DNA of 64,000 bases from Acetothermia bacterium 64_32 (GTDB taxonomy: Bacteria > Bipolaricaulota > Bipolaricaulia > Bipolaricaulales > Bipolaricaulaceae): positions 155,738 to 219,737 of the forward strand of contig LGFI01000001.1 of assembly GCA_001508155.1 (NCBI GenBank), written 5' to 3'. Within the stretch, counting starts at the first letter, position 1, and every line of letters begins with the position of its first letter. Under the pieces are notes generated by a model. It saw only the letters and a list, made by a program, of their open reading frames with translations, ran no database searches and was not told where the DNA came from. A program made the translations under genes and the position numbers. Shown here piece by piece: positions 14,628-22,585 of this stretch.

Positions 14628-15800
14628 ATGGTGGATCCGATTCGGCTGGCCCAGGGATTGGTGAGGTTTTCTAGTGTCTCCGGGGAGGAGGGGGCGGCAG
14701 CTGACTTCCTCCTGCGGGCGTTGAGGACCATCTGTGATGTGGAGCTCGGCCCAGGGGGGGCGGTGGTAGGGGCCCTGGAGCGGGGCCGGGGTCCCAGGCT
14801 CCTTTTGACCGGGCACCTGGACACCGTGCCCCCCGGGGACGAGGCCGCCTGGAGCGTGCCCCCGTTCTCCGGGGAGGTGAGGGAGGGGAGGCTCTACGGC
14901 CGGGGGGCGGTGGACATGAAGGGGGCCATCGCCGCCCAGGTGGCCGGGGCCGCCCAGGCCCTTCCCGAGATCCAGGGGACGCTCCTTTTCGCCTATGTCA
15001 CCCACGAGGAGACGGCCGAGGGGGTGGTGCTGGGGAAGGTTTTGGACCGGCTTCCCCGGCCGGACCTGGTTGTCCTGGGGGAGCCCACGGACCTGCGCCT
15101 TGCGATCGGCCATCGGGGCCGGGCCATTCTAAAAGTCGAGGCCCACGGCAGGACCGCCCATGCCTCCATGCCGGAGCTGGGGGACAACGCCATCCAGAGG
15201 ATGATGGCCGCCCTGCCCAGGATCCTGGCGCTTCCCCTCCCCCATGACCCCATGTTGGGCAAGGGCACGGTGACCCCGGTTTCGATTTCCACCCCCACCT
15301 CAGGCCCCATCGTGCCGGACCGGTGCAGCGTGCTCTTGGACCGGCGGCTGGTGCGGGGGGAGCGGCCGGACTCGGTCCTCTCCCTGTACAGGGAGCTCGA
15401 CCTCGGGGTACGGGTGGAGATAGTGCGGGAGGAGCTCAGGGCCTACACCGGGGAGATCCTGGAGGTGGAGGGGTTCTTCCCGGCTTGGCTCATGGACCCC
15501 CAGGACGAGTGGGTGGTGCGGGCCCAGAGGGCCCTGGGGGGCGTGCCCCTCAAGGTGTGGCGGTTCTCCACCGATGGGGTGGAGTCCTGCGGCCGCCGGG
15601 GCATCCCCACGGTGGGCTACGGCCCCGGGGACGAACGCCTGGCCCACCAGCCGGACGAGTTCCTTTCGATCTCGGACCTGGAAGCCGCGGTGGAAGGCTA
15701 CTGGCGCCTGCTCATTGAGCTCATGCGCCCTGAGGAAAAACATAGCCGCCCCAAGGGCACAAGGAGACGTCGGCGAGGGAAGGGGCAACGCTCTCGCTAG
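14628..15800 (+). CDS. M20 family metallopeptidase (ArgE/DapE/YgeY-like deacylase)
   Basis: 390 residues. Zinc-site signatures: GHLDTVPPGD (first His and its Asp), GRGAVDMKG (bridging Asp), THEETAEG (Glu-Glu pair), GEPTD, and the C-terminal HQPDE histidine. The dimerisation/lid domain lies between (GRTAHASMPELGDNAI). It would hydrolyse an N-acyl amino acid or small peptide in the cytoplasm; substrate is not deducible. The last ~20 residues are strongly basic and unusual. The ATG at 14628 (GTG at 14631 is an alternative) has no ribosome site; TATCAT at 14615-14620 may be a -10 of a leaderless transcript. Confidence 0.88.
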   Translation: MVDPIRLAQGLVRFSSVSGEEGAAADFLLRALRTICDVELGPGGAVVGALERGRGPRLLLTGHLDTVPPGDEAAWSVPPFSGEVREGRLYGRGAVDMKGAIAAQVAGAAQALPEIQGTLLFAYVTHEETAEGVVLGKVLDRLPRPDLVVLGEPTDLRLAIGHRGRAILKVEAHGRTAHASMPELGDNAIQRMMAALPRILALPLPHDPMLGKGTVTPVSISTPTSGPIVPDRCSVLLDRRLVRGERPDSVLSLYRELDLGVRVEIVREELRAYTGEILEVEGFFPAWLMDPQDEWVVRAQRALGGVPLKVWRFSTDGVESCGRRGIPTVGYGPGDERLAHQPDEFLSISDLEAAVEGYWRLLIELMRPEEKHSRPKGTRRRRRGKGQRSR

Positions 15801-15817
15801 GGTTTAACTCCCCTCGT

Positions 15818-15955
15818 TCAGCCTGCCAGGGCTGGGATGATCTCGCGCAGGAAGAAAAGTAAGTCGCTTGGGACGCGGGAGGTGATGAGGTTGCCTCGCG
15901 CACCACCTCTTCGTGCACCCAGGTGGCACCCGCGTTCGCTAGGTCGTCCTCATTT
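15818..15955 (-). pseudogene. Remnant of a PfpI/DJ-1 family protein (C-terminus, frameshifted)
   Basis: On the minus strand, DDLANAGATWVHEEVVR is followed after a one-base loss by GNLITSRVPSDLLFFLREIIPALAG and a stop. Joined, these are the conserved C-terminus of PfpI/DJ-1 class I glutamine-amidotransferase-like proteins. Nothing recognisable remains upstream; the IS element starting at 16006 lies about 50 bases beyond. Confidence 0.72.
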
Positions 15956-16005
15956 GGCTGGAGTGGTAGTGTTCGTTGCTTCCCCGGCTAGCCCCAGACG
16001 GCACT

Positions 16006-17006
16006 GGGCTTGTCTAACAAACCGCGAGGGCCGGGTTGGGGGGTGCCCGGCGTACCCAGATCAGCTTCATAAGGCATTGGATGACCACCAAGAAATACAA
16101 TAAGGCGAGGAGGACCCGCACCACATAGCACAGCACAAGGATGAGAGACTCTTTCCGGGAAACGGCCGGGATGAGGTTCCTCAGCTTCCCGTTCAGCCTC
16201 GTCTAGAGTCCCTCGAAAACACCTTCCCCAACGGCCGGTAGCCGATAGATCTCCGCACGGAATACTTTTCTTGCCTCTTCCCGTTGGGTGTCCTTTATTT
16301 CCCCACCGCCTTTGAGTCGAATCATGGGAATAAACTTCCCCTTGGCTCCTCTGAATACCTGGCCGGCATCGAAACCAGCGTCCGCAAGAAGCACCCCACC
16401 AGGATCAACAGCATCCAGGGCCTTGGCCCCAAGCACAGGATCAGGGGCATACCCCTCGCCCACACTCATCCCCACAGGAAGAAGGAGCCGGTGATCCTTA
16501 AGGTAGCGGATGGCCAGACACAACCGAGCATGGCCCCGCACCACCCTAGGGAATCTACCCCTCATCCACTTGAGCTCCTGAGTTTTGCCCCGTTGAGGGA
16601 TTCCCGTGCTATCGAGGATGAGGAGGCTTTCTTTTTCGAGAAAAGGGCGGAGCCGCTCCTTTAGAAGTTCCAGAAGTCTCAAAACCTCTTCCTCCGAAAG
16701 CTTTTTCTTCATGTACCAGTGCAGAGCCTGGAAGCTCGGACAAGGTTCGCCCGGGAATAAGTCTTGGAAGAAAGCCTCCGTCTCGCGGTAGGTCCAGTTG
16801 AAGTAGGACCGCAAAACAAGGAGGGCCAGTAGAGGTGATCCGGATAAGTGGGCGGCCTCCCCCTTCTTGGTCCCTTTGGCTTCATCTTTTCCAAGGACTT
16901 TGCCAGCTCAAGGCAAACCTCAAATGCCCGCTTAGGCCTATATACGTTCTTTCCCCTCACCATAGCTGAAGAATAAGTACCCCAGTCTTGCTTGTTAGAC
17001 AAGCCC
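16006..17006 (-). mobile_element. Decayed insertion sequence with 15-bp terminal inverted repeats
   Basis: GGGCTTGTCTAACAA (16006-16020) and its exact reverse complement TTGTTAGACAAGCCC (16992-17006) bound a 1,001-base element containing one broken DDE transposase. No convincing target-site duplication is visible in the flanks. Confidence 0.85.
16014..16963 (-). pseudogene. DDE transposase (IS4/IS5-like), broken by a frameshift and an amber stop
   Basis: The N-terminal part (MVRGKNVYRPKRAFEVCL to GRPPTYPDHL) shifts frame near 16830, where one C appears lost, and continues as LLALLVLRSYFNWTYRETEAFF with the catalytic DSTGIP, LADAGFD and following motifs. A TAG at 16203-16205 then interrupts the frame, where Trp would read naturally (EGL-stop-TRLNGKLRNLIP), and the tail runs to a TAG inside the left inverted repeat. 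Apart from these two lesions the coding frame is well preserved, so inactivation is recent. Programmed frameshifting could explain the first lesion but not the second. Confidence 0.8.
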
Positions 17007-17072
17007 AAGAGGTCTTGACACGGCGCGCGCTTTCAGAGATGGTAAACCCCTACCCTTTGACCCCTGCCCTCC

Positions 17073-17091
17073 CAGCTTGATGCGCAAGCTG
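17073..17091 (+). promoter_or_regulatory. Palindrome, candidate operator of the toxin-antitoxin pair
   Basis: CAGCTTG-ATGCG-CAAGCTG, a 7-bp inverted repeat 18 bases before the antitoxin ATG. Ribbon-helix-helix antitoxins commonly bind such sites to autoregulate. Confidence 0.45.
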
Positions 17092-17109
17092 AAAAGGTGT
17101 ATCGTTTGA

Positions 17110-17481
17110 ATGATGCCGGTTAAGAGAGTATTGCGACCCCAGGGGAACTCTACCAAGATCTCCCTTTGGATTCCAAAGAGTAAGGGTGGCACAGAGGTGA
17201 TTAGGCGTCTACAGTCCTTGGCTGCCCAAAAAGGGAGATCGGTTAACTACCTGGTTGTTGAGGCAATTGTTCAATATTTGCGTGAGGAGGAGAAATCAGT
17301 GAAGGCGAATGCGCACCCTGAAATCCCAGCGGCTGAGATAGAAAGACTTGAAGGAGTGGTGCTCTTTAAACACCCTCGACTCCGAAAAGGAATAGAAGAA
17401 GCTCGTGCAGATATTGCCGCAGGACGTGTTCGGAAAGTAGATGAATTGATCGTGCAGGCTCAAAGAGAATTGAACAGTTGA
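17110..17481 (+). CDS. Ribbon-helix-helix antitoxin
   Basis: 123 residues. The N-terminal half (STKISLWIPKSKGGTEVIRRLQSLAAQKGRSVNYLVVEAIVQYLREEE) has the beta-strand/helix/helix layout of an RHH DNA-binding protein. The C-terminal half (FKHPRLRKGIEEARADIAAGRVRKVDELI) resembles toxin-wrapping antitoxin tails. It directly precedes a RelE/ParE-type toxin gene, overlapping by 4 bases. Codon use and AT content are clearly higher than in the surrounding chromosome, pointing to acquisition. Two adjacent ATGs (17110, 17113) are possible starts. Confidence 0.82.
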   Translation: MMPVKRVLRPQGNSTKISLWIPKSKGGTEVIRRLQSLAAQKGRSVNYLVVEAIVQYLREEEKSVKANAHPEIPAAEIERLEGVVLFKHPRLRKGIEEARADIAAGRVRKVDELIVQAQRELNS

Positions 17482-17771
17482 AGCTTAAGTTCACTCGTAA
17501 AGCAGAAAAAGATCTTGAGACTATTCCACTTCAGTTACGAATCAAAATCCTTCGAAAGGCTAAGGAGCGTCTTGAAAGTGATCCCTCCCCAGATGGAAAC
17601 CAAATCAAAAAGATTGTTGAAGATCCGTTAGGTACCTTGCACCGTCTTCGTATCGGACGGTATCGCCTGCTCTTTGAAGTCCATGGGGGGGATGTTATTG
17701 TGCTGCGGTGCATACACCGTAAAGACCTAGAAACTGCTATTCGCCAACTTCGGCAACGAGGTCAGATATAG
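17478..17771 (+). CDS. RelE/ParE-superfamily toxin
   Basis: 97 residues: KFTRKAEKDLETIPLQLRIKILRKAKERL (two N-terminal helices), then GTLHRLRIGRYRLLFEV and the C-terminal IHRKDLETAIRQL, the compact RelE/ParE fold. It would act either on ribosome-bound mRNA or on gyrase; the basic R-x-G-R-Y-R-L-L-F core is common to the RelE branch. The TTG start overlaps the antitoxin stop, the usual coupled layout. AT-rich like its partner. Confidence 0.85.
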   Translation: MKLKFTRKAEKDLETIPLQLRIKILRKAKERLESDPSPDGNQIKKIVEDPLGTLHRLRIGRYRLLFEVHGGDVIVLRCIHRKDLETAIRQLRQRGQI

Positions 17772-17776
17772 GAATC

Positions 17777-18690
17777 TGGGGTCACATCTTTAGTTTTGAC
17801 TTTTGGCGGCCCACGATTCGGCTTACCGTGGAGTAGTGAAGCCCCAGATGCTCCCCCACCTCCGCCAGCCGGTACCCGTGCTCGATCACCGCTTCGTAGA
17901 TCCGGAAATCCCGCTCTTCTTTGTCCTTAACCCCTTCGAATAGCTCTTTTAAAGTTGGCCTGGCAGCCAACCTCTCCCGCCGCGGCACCTCAATCTCTGG
18001 CTTCCTTTCCTTGAGAAGTGGCTTTATCTCCTCCACGAACCTCTCCCCGCCCAGGATCACCCCGCCCTTGAGCCCTCCCCAGAGCTCCACCCCCTTTCCC
18101 TGAGCCACGAACCTGCGGTACATCCTCCGGGCCCGCTCGAGATCGGGAGCAAATTGGGAAAGCAGCCACTCGACCTCCAAGAACGATGGTGGCTCCTCCA
18201 GCCCGGCGGTGGACCGGTAGCTGGACCACCGCCACCTGCCAGGCTGTTTCACTACCCCCGCCCGCACCGGGTTGAGGACGATATAGCGGGCTACCTCCAG
18301 AAGGTAGGGATCCTTCTCCACCAGGATGGCTTTATACCTCCCCTGGAACAGGTGCCCGTACCGTCCATGACGACGGTTGAAGGCCTGGGTGTAGACGCCG
18401 TTGAGCTGCCGAATCCCCCGGGAGAGGTTGGCCTCTTGGGTCTCGATGAGGAGGTGGTAGTGGTTGCCCATCAAGCAGTAGGCGTGGCAGAGAAACCGAT
18501 AGCGCTTCACCACCTCCGCCAGGATGTCGAGGAAAGTGAGGCGGTCCTCATCGTCGAGGAAGATGGGCTCCCCGGCATTTCCCCGGGAGGTGATGTGATA
18601 GAGGGCTCCCGGGAACTCCACCCTCAGAGGCCTTGCCATGTCAACACCATTGTACCAGCCGGCGATGTCAAAAGTAAAGACCTGACCCCA
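17777..18690 (-). mobile_element. RAYT transposase unit flanked by 24-base imperfect inverted repeats
   Basis: The left end (17777-17800) and right end (18667-18690) are inverted copies sharing TGGGGTCA, TCTTTA and TTTTGAC with 21 of 24 positions identical. The transposase gene fills the space between, its stop codon lying inside the left end. Confidence 0.7.
17782..18639 (-). CDS. REP-associated tyrosine transposase (RAYT, IS200-like Y1)
   Basis: 285 residues. The N-terminal Y1 transposase domain has YHITSRGN, the HUH-type pair in HAYCLMGNHYHLLIET and the catalytic region GVYTQAFNRRHGRYGHLFQGRYKAILVE, with the VARYIVLNPVRAGVV block typical of RAYTs. The C-terminal ~60 residues form a DnaA/HTH-like domain (AEVGEHLGLHYSTVSRIV). 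Such enzymes process single-stranded REP-like hairpins. The gene appears intact and the inverted flanks suggest it moves as a unit. Confidence 0.92.
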   Translation of the reverse strand: MARPLRVEFPGALYHITSRGNAGEPIFLDDEDRLTFLDILAEVVKRYRFLCHAYCLMGNHYHLLIETQEANLSRGIRQLNGVYTQAFNRRHGRYGHLFQGRYKAILVEKDPYLLEVARYIVLNPVRAGVVKQPGRWRWSSYRSTAGLEEPPSFLEVEWLLSQFAPDLERARRMYRRFVAQGKGVELWGGLKGGVILGGERFVEEIKPLLKERKPEIEVPRRERLAARPTLKELFEGVKDKEERDFRIYEAVIEHGYRLAEVGEHLGLHYSTVSRIVGRQKSKLKM

Positions 18691-18727
18691 TATGCGATGG
18701 GGTGGGGTCCTGCGGCCGCCGGGGAAC

Positions 18728-18757
18728 TTGACAGGGCTCCCGCAGTCGTGTTATAGT
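18728..18757 (+). promoter_or_regulatory. Strong promoter of the aromatic supraoperon
   Basis: A perfect TTGACA (18728-18733), 18 bases, TATAGT (18752-18757). The predicted start near 18764 leaves a ~170-base leader before the first enzyme gene. Confidence 0.75.
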
Positions 18758-18761
18758 GGCG

Positions 18762-18920
18762 CACCTGTTGAGGGGAGGGATGAGCATGGAAAGCGAGTTT
18801 AGCTTCGGATTTATCGGCGGCCCTGCCTTCAACAGGTGGCTTTACCTTCCCTAAACCCCCCACCGGTCAAACCCCGGCAGGGCCTTACCCAAAAGCCCCT
18901 CTTGGGCTCGCCCAGGGAGG
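18762..18920 (+). promoter_or_regulatory. Attenuator-like leader of the aromatic supraoperon
   Basis: Three mutually placed complements surround the leader ORF: CACCTGTTGA (18762-18771) pairs with TCAACAGGTG (18829-18838, in the ORF); GGCCCTGCC (18819-18827) pairs with GGCAGGGCC (18876-18884); and CCTCTTGGG (18898-18906) pairs with CCCAGGGAGG (18911-18920), hiding the ribosome site of the chorismate mutase gene. There is no T tract, so control of translation rather than transcription termination is more likely. The exact switch between folds is not worked out. Confidence 0.6.
18780..18854 (+). CDS. Aromatic-rich leader peptide
   Basis: A 24-codon ORF with a strong GGGGAGGG site 1-8 bases before its ATG. 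It holds four Phe codons (7, 9, 11, 17), one Trp (20) and one Tyr (22), and ends RWLYLP then TAA, just ahead of genes that make exactly these amino acids. This is the composition expected of an attenuator peptide whose translation senses charged tRNA-Phe, tRNA-Trp or tRNA-Tyr. No other function is apparent. Confidence 0.65.
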   Translation: MSMESEFSFGFIGGPAFNRWLYLP

Positions 18921-18930
18921 TGATGGTTGT

Positions 18931-19260
18931 TTGTCCATTGAAAGGCTGCGTGATTGTATCGATGAGCTGGACCGAAAGCTGGTTGAGCTTCTCAACGAAC
19001 GGGCCAGGCTGGCGCTCAAGATCGCCGAAAAAAAACGGGCGGCCGGGCTCCCCCTCAGCTCCCCGGAGCGGGAAAGCCAGGTGCTGGAGAACGCGACGGC
19101 CACCAACCACGGCCCGCTGCCCCGGGAGGCCATCCAGCGCATCTTCCGGACGGTCATAGCCGAGTGCCGCGCCTTGGAGGAGGTGATGGCGTTTGATCGT
19201 GGTGATGAAGCCCGGGGCCACCCAGGCCCAGATAGCCGCTGCCAGCGAGAAGCTGGTTGA
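18931..19260 (+). CDS. Chorismate mutase (AroQ class, monofunctional)
   Basis: 109 residues; the first ~88 form the helical AroQ-type chorismate mutase: LRDCIDELDRKLVELLNERARLALKIAEKKRA holds the first active-site Arg and the Lys, and residues ~65-85 (REAIQRIFRTVIAECRALEE) the third helix. It converts chorismate to prephenate, the branch to Tyr and Phe. The TTG start is set by GGGAGGT 9 bases upstream, which is buried in a leader hairpin. The last ~20 residues overlap the DAHP synthase gene by 68 bases and look unlike the family, so they are probably a dispensable tail. Confidence 0.88.
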   Translation: MSIERLRDCIDELDRKLVELLNERARLALKIAEKKRAAGLPLSSPERESQVLENATATNHGPLPREAIQRIFRTVIAECRALEEVMAFDRGDEARGHPGPDSRCQREAG

Positions 19261-20239
19261 GCTCGGGTTCAGGGTTCACATCTCCCAGGGGGTGAACTAC
19301 ACCATCCTGGGGGCCATCGGGGACAAGCAGGGGATCGACCCAAGAGAGCTGGAGGTGTTGGATGGGGTTCAGCAGGTAGTCGAGGTAGGGGTACCTTACA
19401 AGCTTGCGAGTCGGGCCTTCCACCCCCTGGACACCCGGATCGAGCTGGGGGGCCTTACGGTGGGGGGAAGGGAGGTCGTGGTGATCGCCGGGCCCTGTGC
19501 GGTGGAAAGCGAGAGCCAGATCCTCACCATCGCCCGGGCGGTGGCGGAGGCCGGGGCGCACATCCTGCGGGGCGGGGCCTTCAAACCCCGCACCTCCCCC
19601 TACAGCTTCCAGGGGCTGGGGGAGGAGGGGCTCAGGCTCCTCAGGCAGGCGGCCGATGAGCTCGGGATGCCGGTGGTGACCGAGGTGATGGATACCTCCC
19701 AGGTGGAGCTTGTGGCCCGCTATGCAGACATCCTCCAGATCGGGGCCCGCAACATGCAGAACTTCAACCTCCTTCGGGAGGTGGGGAAGGTGGACCGCCC
19801 GGTGGTACTGAAACGGGGCCTTTCCGCTACCTTAACGGAGTTCCTCATGGCGGCCGAGTACATCATGTCCGAGGGGAACGAGGAGGTGATCCTGTGTGAG
19901 CGGGGGATCCGCACCTTCTCCGACCACTCCCGGTTCACCCTGGACCTCACGGCGGTGCCGGTGCTGAAGAGGGAGGCCCACCTTCCGGTGATCGTGGACC
20001 CAAGTCATGCCACGGGCAAGCGGGAGCTGGTGCCCCCCTTGGCCCGGGCGGCGGTGGCCGCCGGGGCGGACGGGATCATGGTGGAGGTGCACCACCAGCC
20101 GGACAGGGCCTTAAGCGATGGTCCCCAGGCCCTGCTCCCAGAGCAGTTCGCTGGGCTGGTGCGCGAGCTTGCGGTCATCGGCTCTGCCATAGGGAGGGGG
20201 CTGGCAAAAAAGGCCAATGGAAGCGGGATTTCCTCGTAG
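19193..20239 (+). CDS. aroF: 3-deoxy-7-phosphoheptulonate (DAHP) synthase, type I-beta
   Basis: 348 residues. An N-terminal ferredoxin-like regulatory domain (~1-75, MIVVMKPGATQAQIAAASEKLVELGF) precedes the TIM barrel with VVVIAGPCAVES, the LRGGAFKPRTSPYSFQG PEP/E4P motif, IGARNMQNFNLL, KRG and PVIVDPSHATGKRELV metal-site residues. It condenses PEP and erythrose 4-phosphate, the first shikimate step. The regulatory domain in Thermotoga-type enzymes mediates Tyr/Phe inhibition, so feedback control is likely. A TTG start at 19193 follows GGAGGAGG; GTG and ATG codons 2-4 codons later are alternatives. Confidence 0.95.
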   Translation: MIVVMKPGATQAQIAAASEKLVELGFRVHISQGVNYTILGAIGDKQGIDPRELEVLDGVQQVVEVGVPYKLASRAFHPLDTRIELGGLTVGGREVVVIAGPCAVESESQILTIARAVAEAGAHILRGGAFKPRTSPYSFQGLGEEGLRLLRQAADELGMPVVTEVMDTSQVELVARYADILQIGARNMQNFNLLREVGKVDRPVVLKRGLSATLTEFLMAAEYIMSEGNEEVILCERGIRTFSDHSRFTLDLTAVPVLKREAHLPVIVDPSHATGKRELVPPLARAAVAAGADGIMVEVHHQPDRALSDGPQALLPEQFAGLVRELAVIGSAIGRGLAKKANGSGISS

Positions 20240-21305
20240 GGTGACGGTGGTGGGGCTGGGGCTCATGGGGGGCTCGTTGGCCCTGGCGGTCCGCCGCTTT
20301 ACGCCCCAGGTGGAGGTGGTGGGGGTGGACCTCCCGGAGGTGCTCCCCCGGGTACAGGCCCGGGGGGCGGTGGACCGGGCCATGCCCCCAGGGGAGCTTT
20401 CCGCCGCGGTGGCCGGATCCGACCTCGTTTTCTTGGCCACCCCGATCAAGGTGATCCTTGAGCTCATCCCGAAGGTCGCCCCCCATATGCAGGAAGGGGC
20501 TATCCTCACCGACCTTGGCTCCACCAAGACCGAGATCTGCCGGCTGGCTCGTGAACGGGTGCCGGATGGGGTGCACTTCATCGGCGGCCACCCCCTCACC
20601 GGGGCGGAAGGGAGGGGGATCGCAAGGGCCGACCCCTTCCTCTTCCAGAACGCCCTCTATGTCCTCTGTCCCCTCCCGGGGGTGGAGGGGGCCCTTCCCC
20701 CCTTGCGGGGGTTCCTGGAGCGGTTGGGGGCGATCGTGGTGGAGCTAGCCCCCGAGGAGCACGACCGGATAGCCGCCTACGTGAGCCACCTGCCGCAGCT
20801 TCTGGCCGTGGCCCTGGTGAACCTGGTGGGGAGGGAAGAGGGCTTCCTCCGCTTTGCCGCCGGGGGCTTCCGCGACCTTACCCGCATCGCCTCCTCCCCG
20901 TTCGGGATCTGGGAGGACATCCTCTCCACCAACGCCCCCTTCATAAAACAGGCCCTGGGCGACCTCCTCTCGGAGCTTTCCAAGCTGGGGGAGCGGCTCG
21001 AGGAGGGGCCCAGGGAGGAGTTCCGGCGGGCCAAAGCCCTTAGGGATTCCCTCCCCCGGGCGGCCAAGGGGTTCTTGAGGGAATATCCCCGGGTGCGGGT
21101 GATCCTGCCGGACCGGCCCGGGGCCCTGGCCCGGGCCACCTCCGCCCTGGCAAAGGAAGGGATAAACATAAAGGACCTGGAGCTCCAGCGGGTGCGGGAG
21201 GGGAGCGGGGGCACCTTCCTCGTGTACCTGGAAGGCGGAAAGGAGGCGGCCCGGGCGGCCGCCATCCTCAGAAGCTGCGGCTTTGAGGCCGAGGTGGTAG
21301 CGTGA
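20217..21305 (+). CDS. tyrA: Prephenate dehydrogenase with C-terminal ACT domain
   Basis: 362 residues. The NAD-binding motif VVGLGLMGGSLALAVRR opens the Rossmann domain; IGGHPLTGAEGRGIARADPFLF and the catalytic His in FIGGHPLTG, with the helical domain SHLPQLLAVAL, mark TyrA. Residues ~290-362 (RVRVILPDRPGALARATSALAKEGINIKDLEL) are an ACT domain, expected to bind Tyr for feedback. It oxidatively decarboxylates prephenate to 4-hydroxyphenylpyruvate. The ATG overlaps the end of aroF by 23 bases. Confidence 0.95.
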   Translation: MEAGFPRRVTVVGLGLMGGSLALAVRRFTPQVEVVGVDLPEVLPRVQARGAVDRAMPPGELSAAVAGSDLVFLATPIKVILELIPKVAPHMQEGAILTDLGSTKTEICRLARERVPDGVHFIGGHPLTGAEGRGIARADPFLFQNALYVLCPLPGVEGALPPLRGFLERLGAIVVELAPEEHDRIAAYVSHLPQLLAVALVNLVGREEGFLRFAAGGFRDLTRIASSPFGIWEDILSTNAPFIKQALGDLLSELSKLGERLEEGPREEFRRAKALRDSLPRAAKGFLREYPRVRVILPDRPGALARATSALAKEGINIKDLELQRVREGSGGTFLVYLEGGKEAARAAAILRSCGFEAEVVA

Positions 21306-22585
21306 TCCGACGATTTGGCAGCGCCAAGGCCCTAAAAGGAGGCATCCGGGTCCCGGGGGACAAATCCATCTCCCACCGGGCTCTTATCCTCGGGGCGCTG
21401 GCCCACGGGAAAACCGAGATAGAAGGCCTTTCCCCCGGGAAGGATGTAGAAAGCACAAGGCGGTGCCTTGCGGCCTTGGGCGTGGAGCTGGGGGAAGAGG
21501 GCAGGGCCCTGGTGGTGGAGGGGAAGGGGCCGGGGGCCTTCCTTCCGCCCAGCCGGCCGCTTGATTGCGGGAACTCCGGGACCACCATGCGGCTCCTTGC
21601 CGGGGTCCTGGCGGGAAGGCCCTTCCGAAGCACCCTTATGGGGGATAGCTCCCTCTCCCGCAGGCCCATGAAAAGGATCATCCGCCCCTTAAGGCTCATG
21701 GGGGCAAAGATCTCCGCTCGAGATGACGATTTCGCCCCCTTGACGATCCAGGGTGGGGAGCTCCGCGGGATCCACTACGAAATGGAGGTCAAAAGTGCCC
21801 AGGTGAAGTCCTGCGTGCTCCTTGCCGGCCTGCAGGCGCAAGGGGAGACGCAGGTGTCCGAACCCTCCCCCTCCCGGGACCACACCGAGCGGCTGCTCCG
21901 CTACCTCGGCGCCCCCATCTCGGTCGAGGAAAAATCGATCAGGATAAAATATGGAGAGCTTCAAGCTCGGCCGATCCCGGTGCCTGGGGATTTTTCCTCG
22001 GCCGCCTTCTTCCTGGCCGCGGCCGCCGCCCTCCCCGGGTCCGAGCTCACCCTCGAAGACGTGGGGGTGAACCCCACCCGCACCGGGCTCCTGGATGTCC
22101 TCCGAAGGATGGGGGCCGAGATCTCCCTCTCCGGCGAGCGGGAGGCGGCCGGTGAGCCGGTGGCGGATATCCGGGTCCGGGGGAAGGAGCTCTCCGCCGT
22201 GGAGGTAGGCGGGGAGATCATCCCCAGGCTGATCGACGAGCTTCCGGTCCTCTTTTCCATCGCCACCCAGGCGGAAGGGGAGACAGTGATCCGCGATGCG
22301 GCTGAACTCCGGGTAAAGGAGTCGGATAGGATCGCCGCCATGGCCGAGAACCTGCGGCGCCTCGGGGCGAACGTGGAGGAACTCCCAGACGGCCTGGTCA
22401 TCCGGGGCCCTACCCCCCTCCGCGGCGCCGAACTTCACGGCTTTTCCGACCATCGGGTGGTGATGGCCTGCGCGGTGGCCGGGCTCTTTGCCTCCGGGGA
22501 GACCGTAATCGAAGGGGCCGAGTGGGCGGAGATCTCCTTCCCCGGCTTCTTCGAGCTTCTTTCGGAGGTGTGCGTTGCCCGATAG
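21302..22585 (+). CDS. aroA: 3-phosphoshikimate 1-carboxyvinyltransferase (EPSP synthase)
   Basis: 427 residues, normal length. PEP/shikimate-phosphate motifs: VPGDKSISHRALILGALA (Lys and Ser-His-Arg), LDCGNSGTTMRLLAGVLAG, GDSSLSRRPMKRII, and the C-terminal ELRVKESDRIAAMAENL and FSDHRVVMA. The GDKSISHR and NSGTTMR pattern with Ala/Gly context resembles class II-like enzymes, but glyphosate response cannot be judged. The GTG start overlaps the tyrA stop by 4 bases. Confidence 0.97.
   Translation: MIRRFGSAKALKGGIRVPGDKSISHRALILGALAHGKTEIEGLSPGKDVESTRRCLAALGVELGEEGRALVVEGKGPGAFLPPSRPLDCGNSGTTMRLLAGVLAGRPFRSTLMGDSSLSRRPMKRIIRPLRLMGAKISARDDDFAPLTIQGGELRGIHYEMEVKSAQVKSCVLLAGLQAQGETQVSEPSPSRDHTERLLRYLGAPISVEEKSIRIKYGELQARPIPVPGDFSSAAFFLAAAAALPGSELTLEDVGVNPTRTGLLDVLRRMGAEISLSGEREAAGEPVADIRVRGKELSAVEVGGEIIPRLIDELPVLFSIATQAEGETVIRDAAELRVKESDRIAAMAENLRRLGANVEELPDGLVIRGPTPLRGAELHGFSDHRVVMACAVAGLFASGETVIEGAEWAEISFPGFFELLSEVCVAR

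Noticed and set aside
15837..16103. 88-codon plus-strand frame between the M20 gene and the IS
   Set aside because: It reads antisense to the PfpI remnant and crosses the IS left end; no ribosome site or similarity.
18762..18930. T-box riboswitch before the aromatic operon
   Set aside because: No T-box antiterminator consensus or specifier stem is recognisable, and a leader ORF with its own ribosome site fits better.
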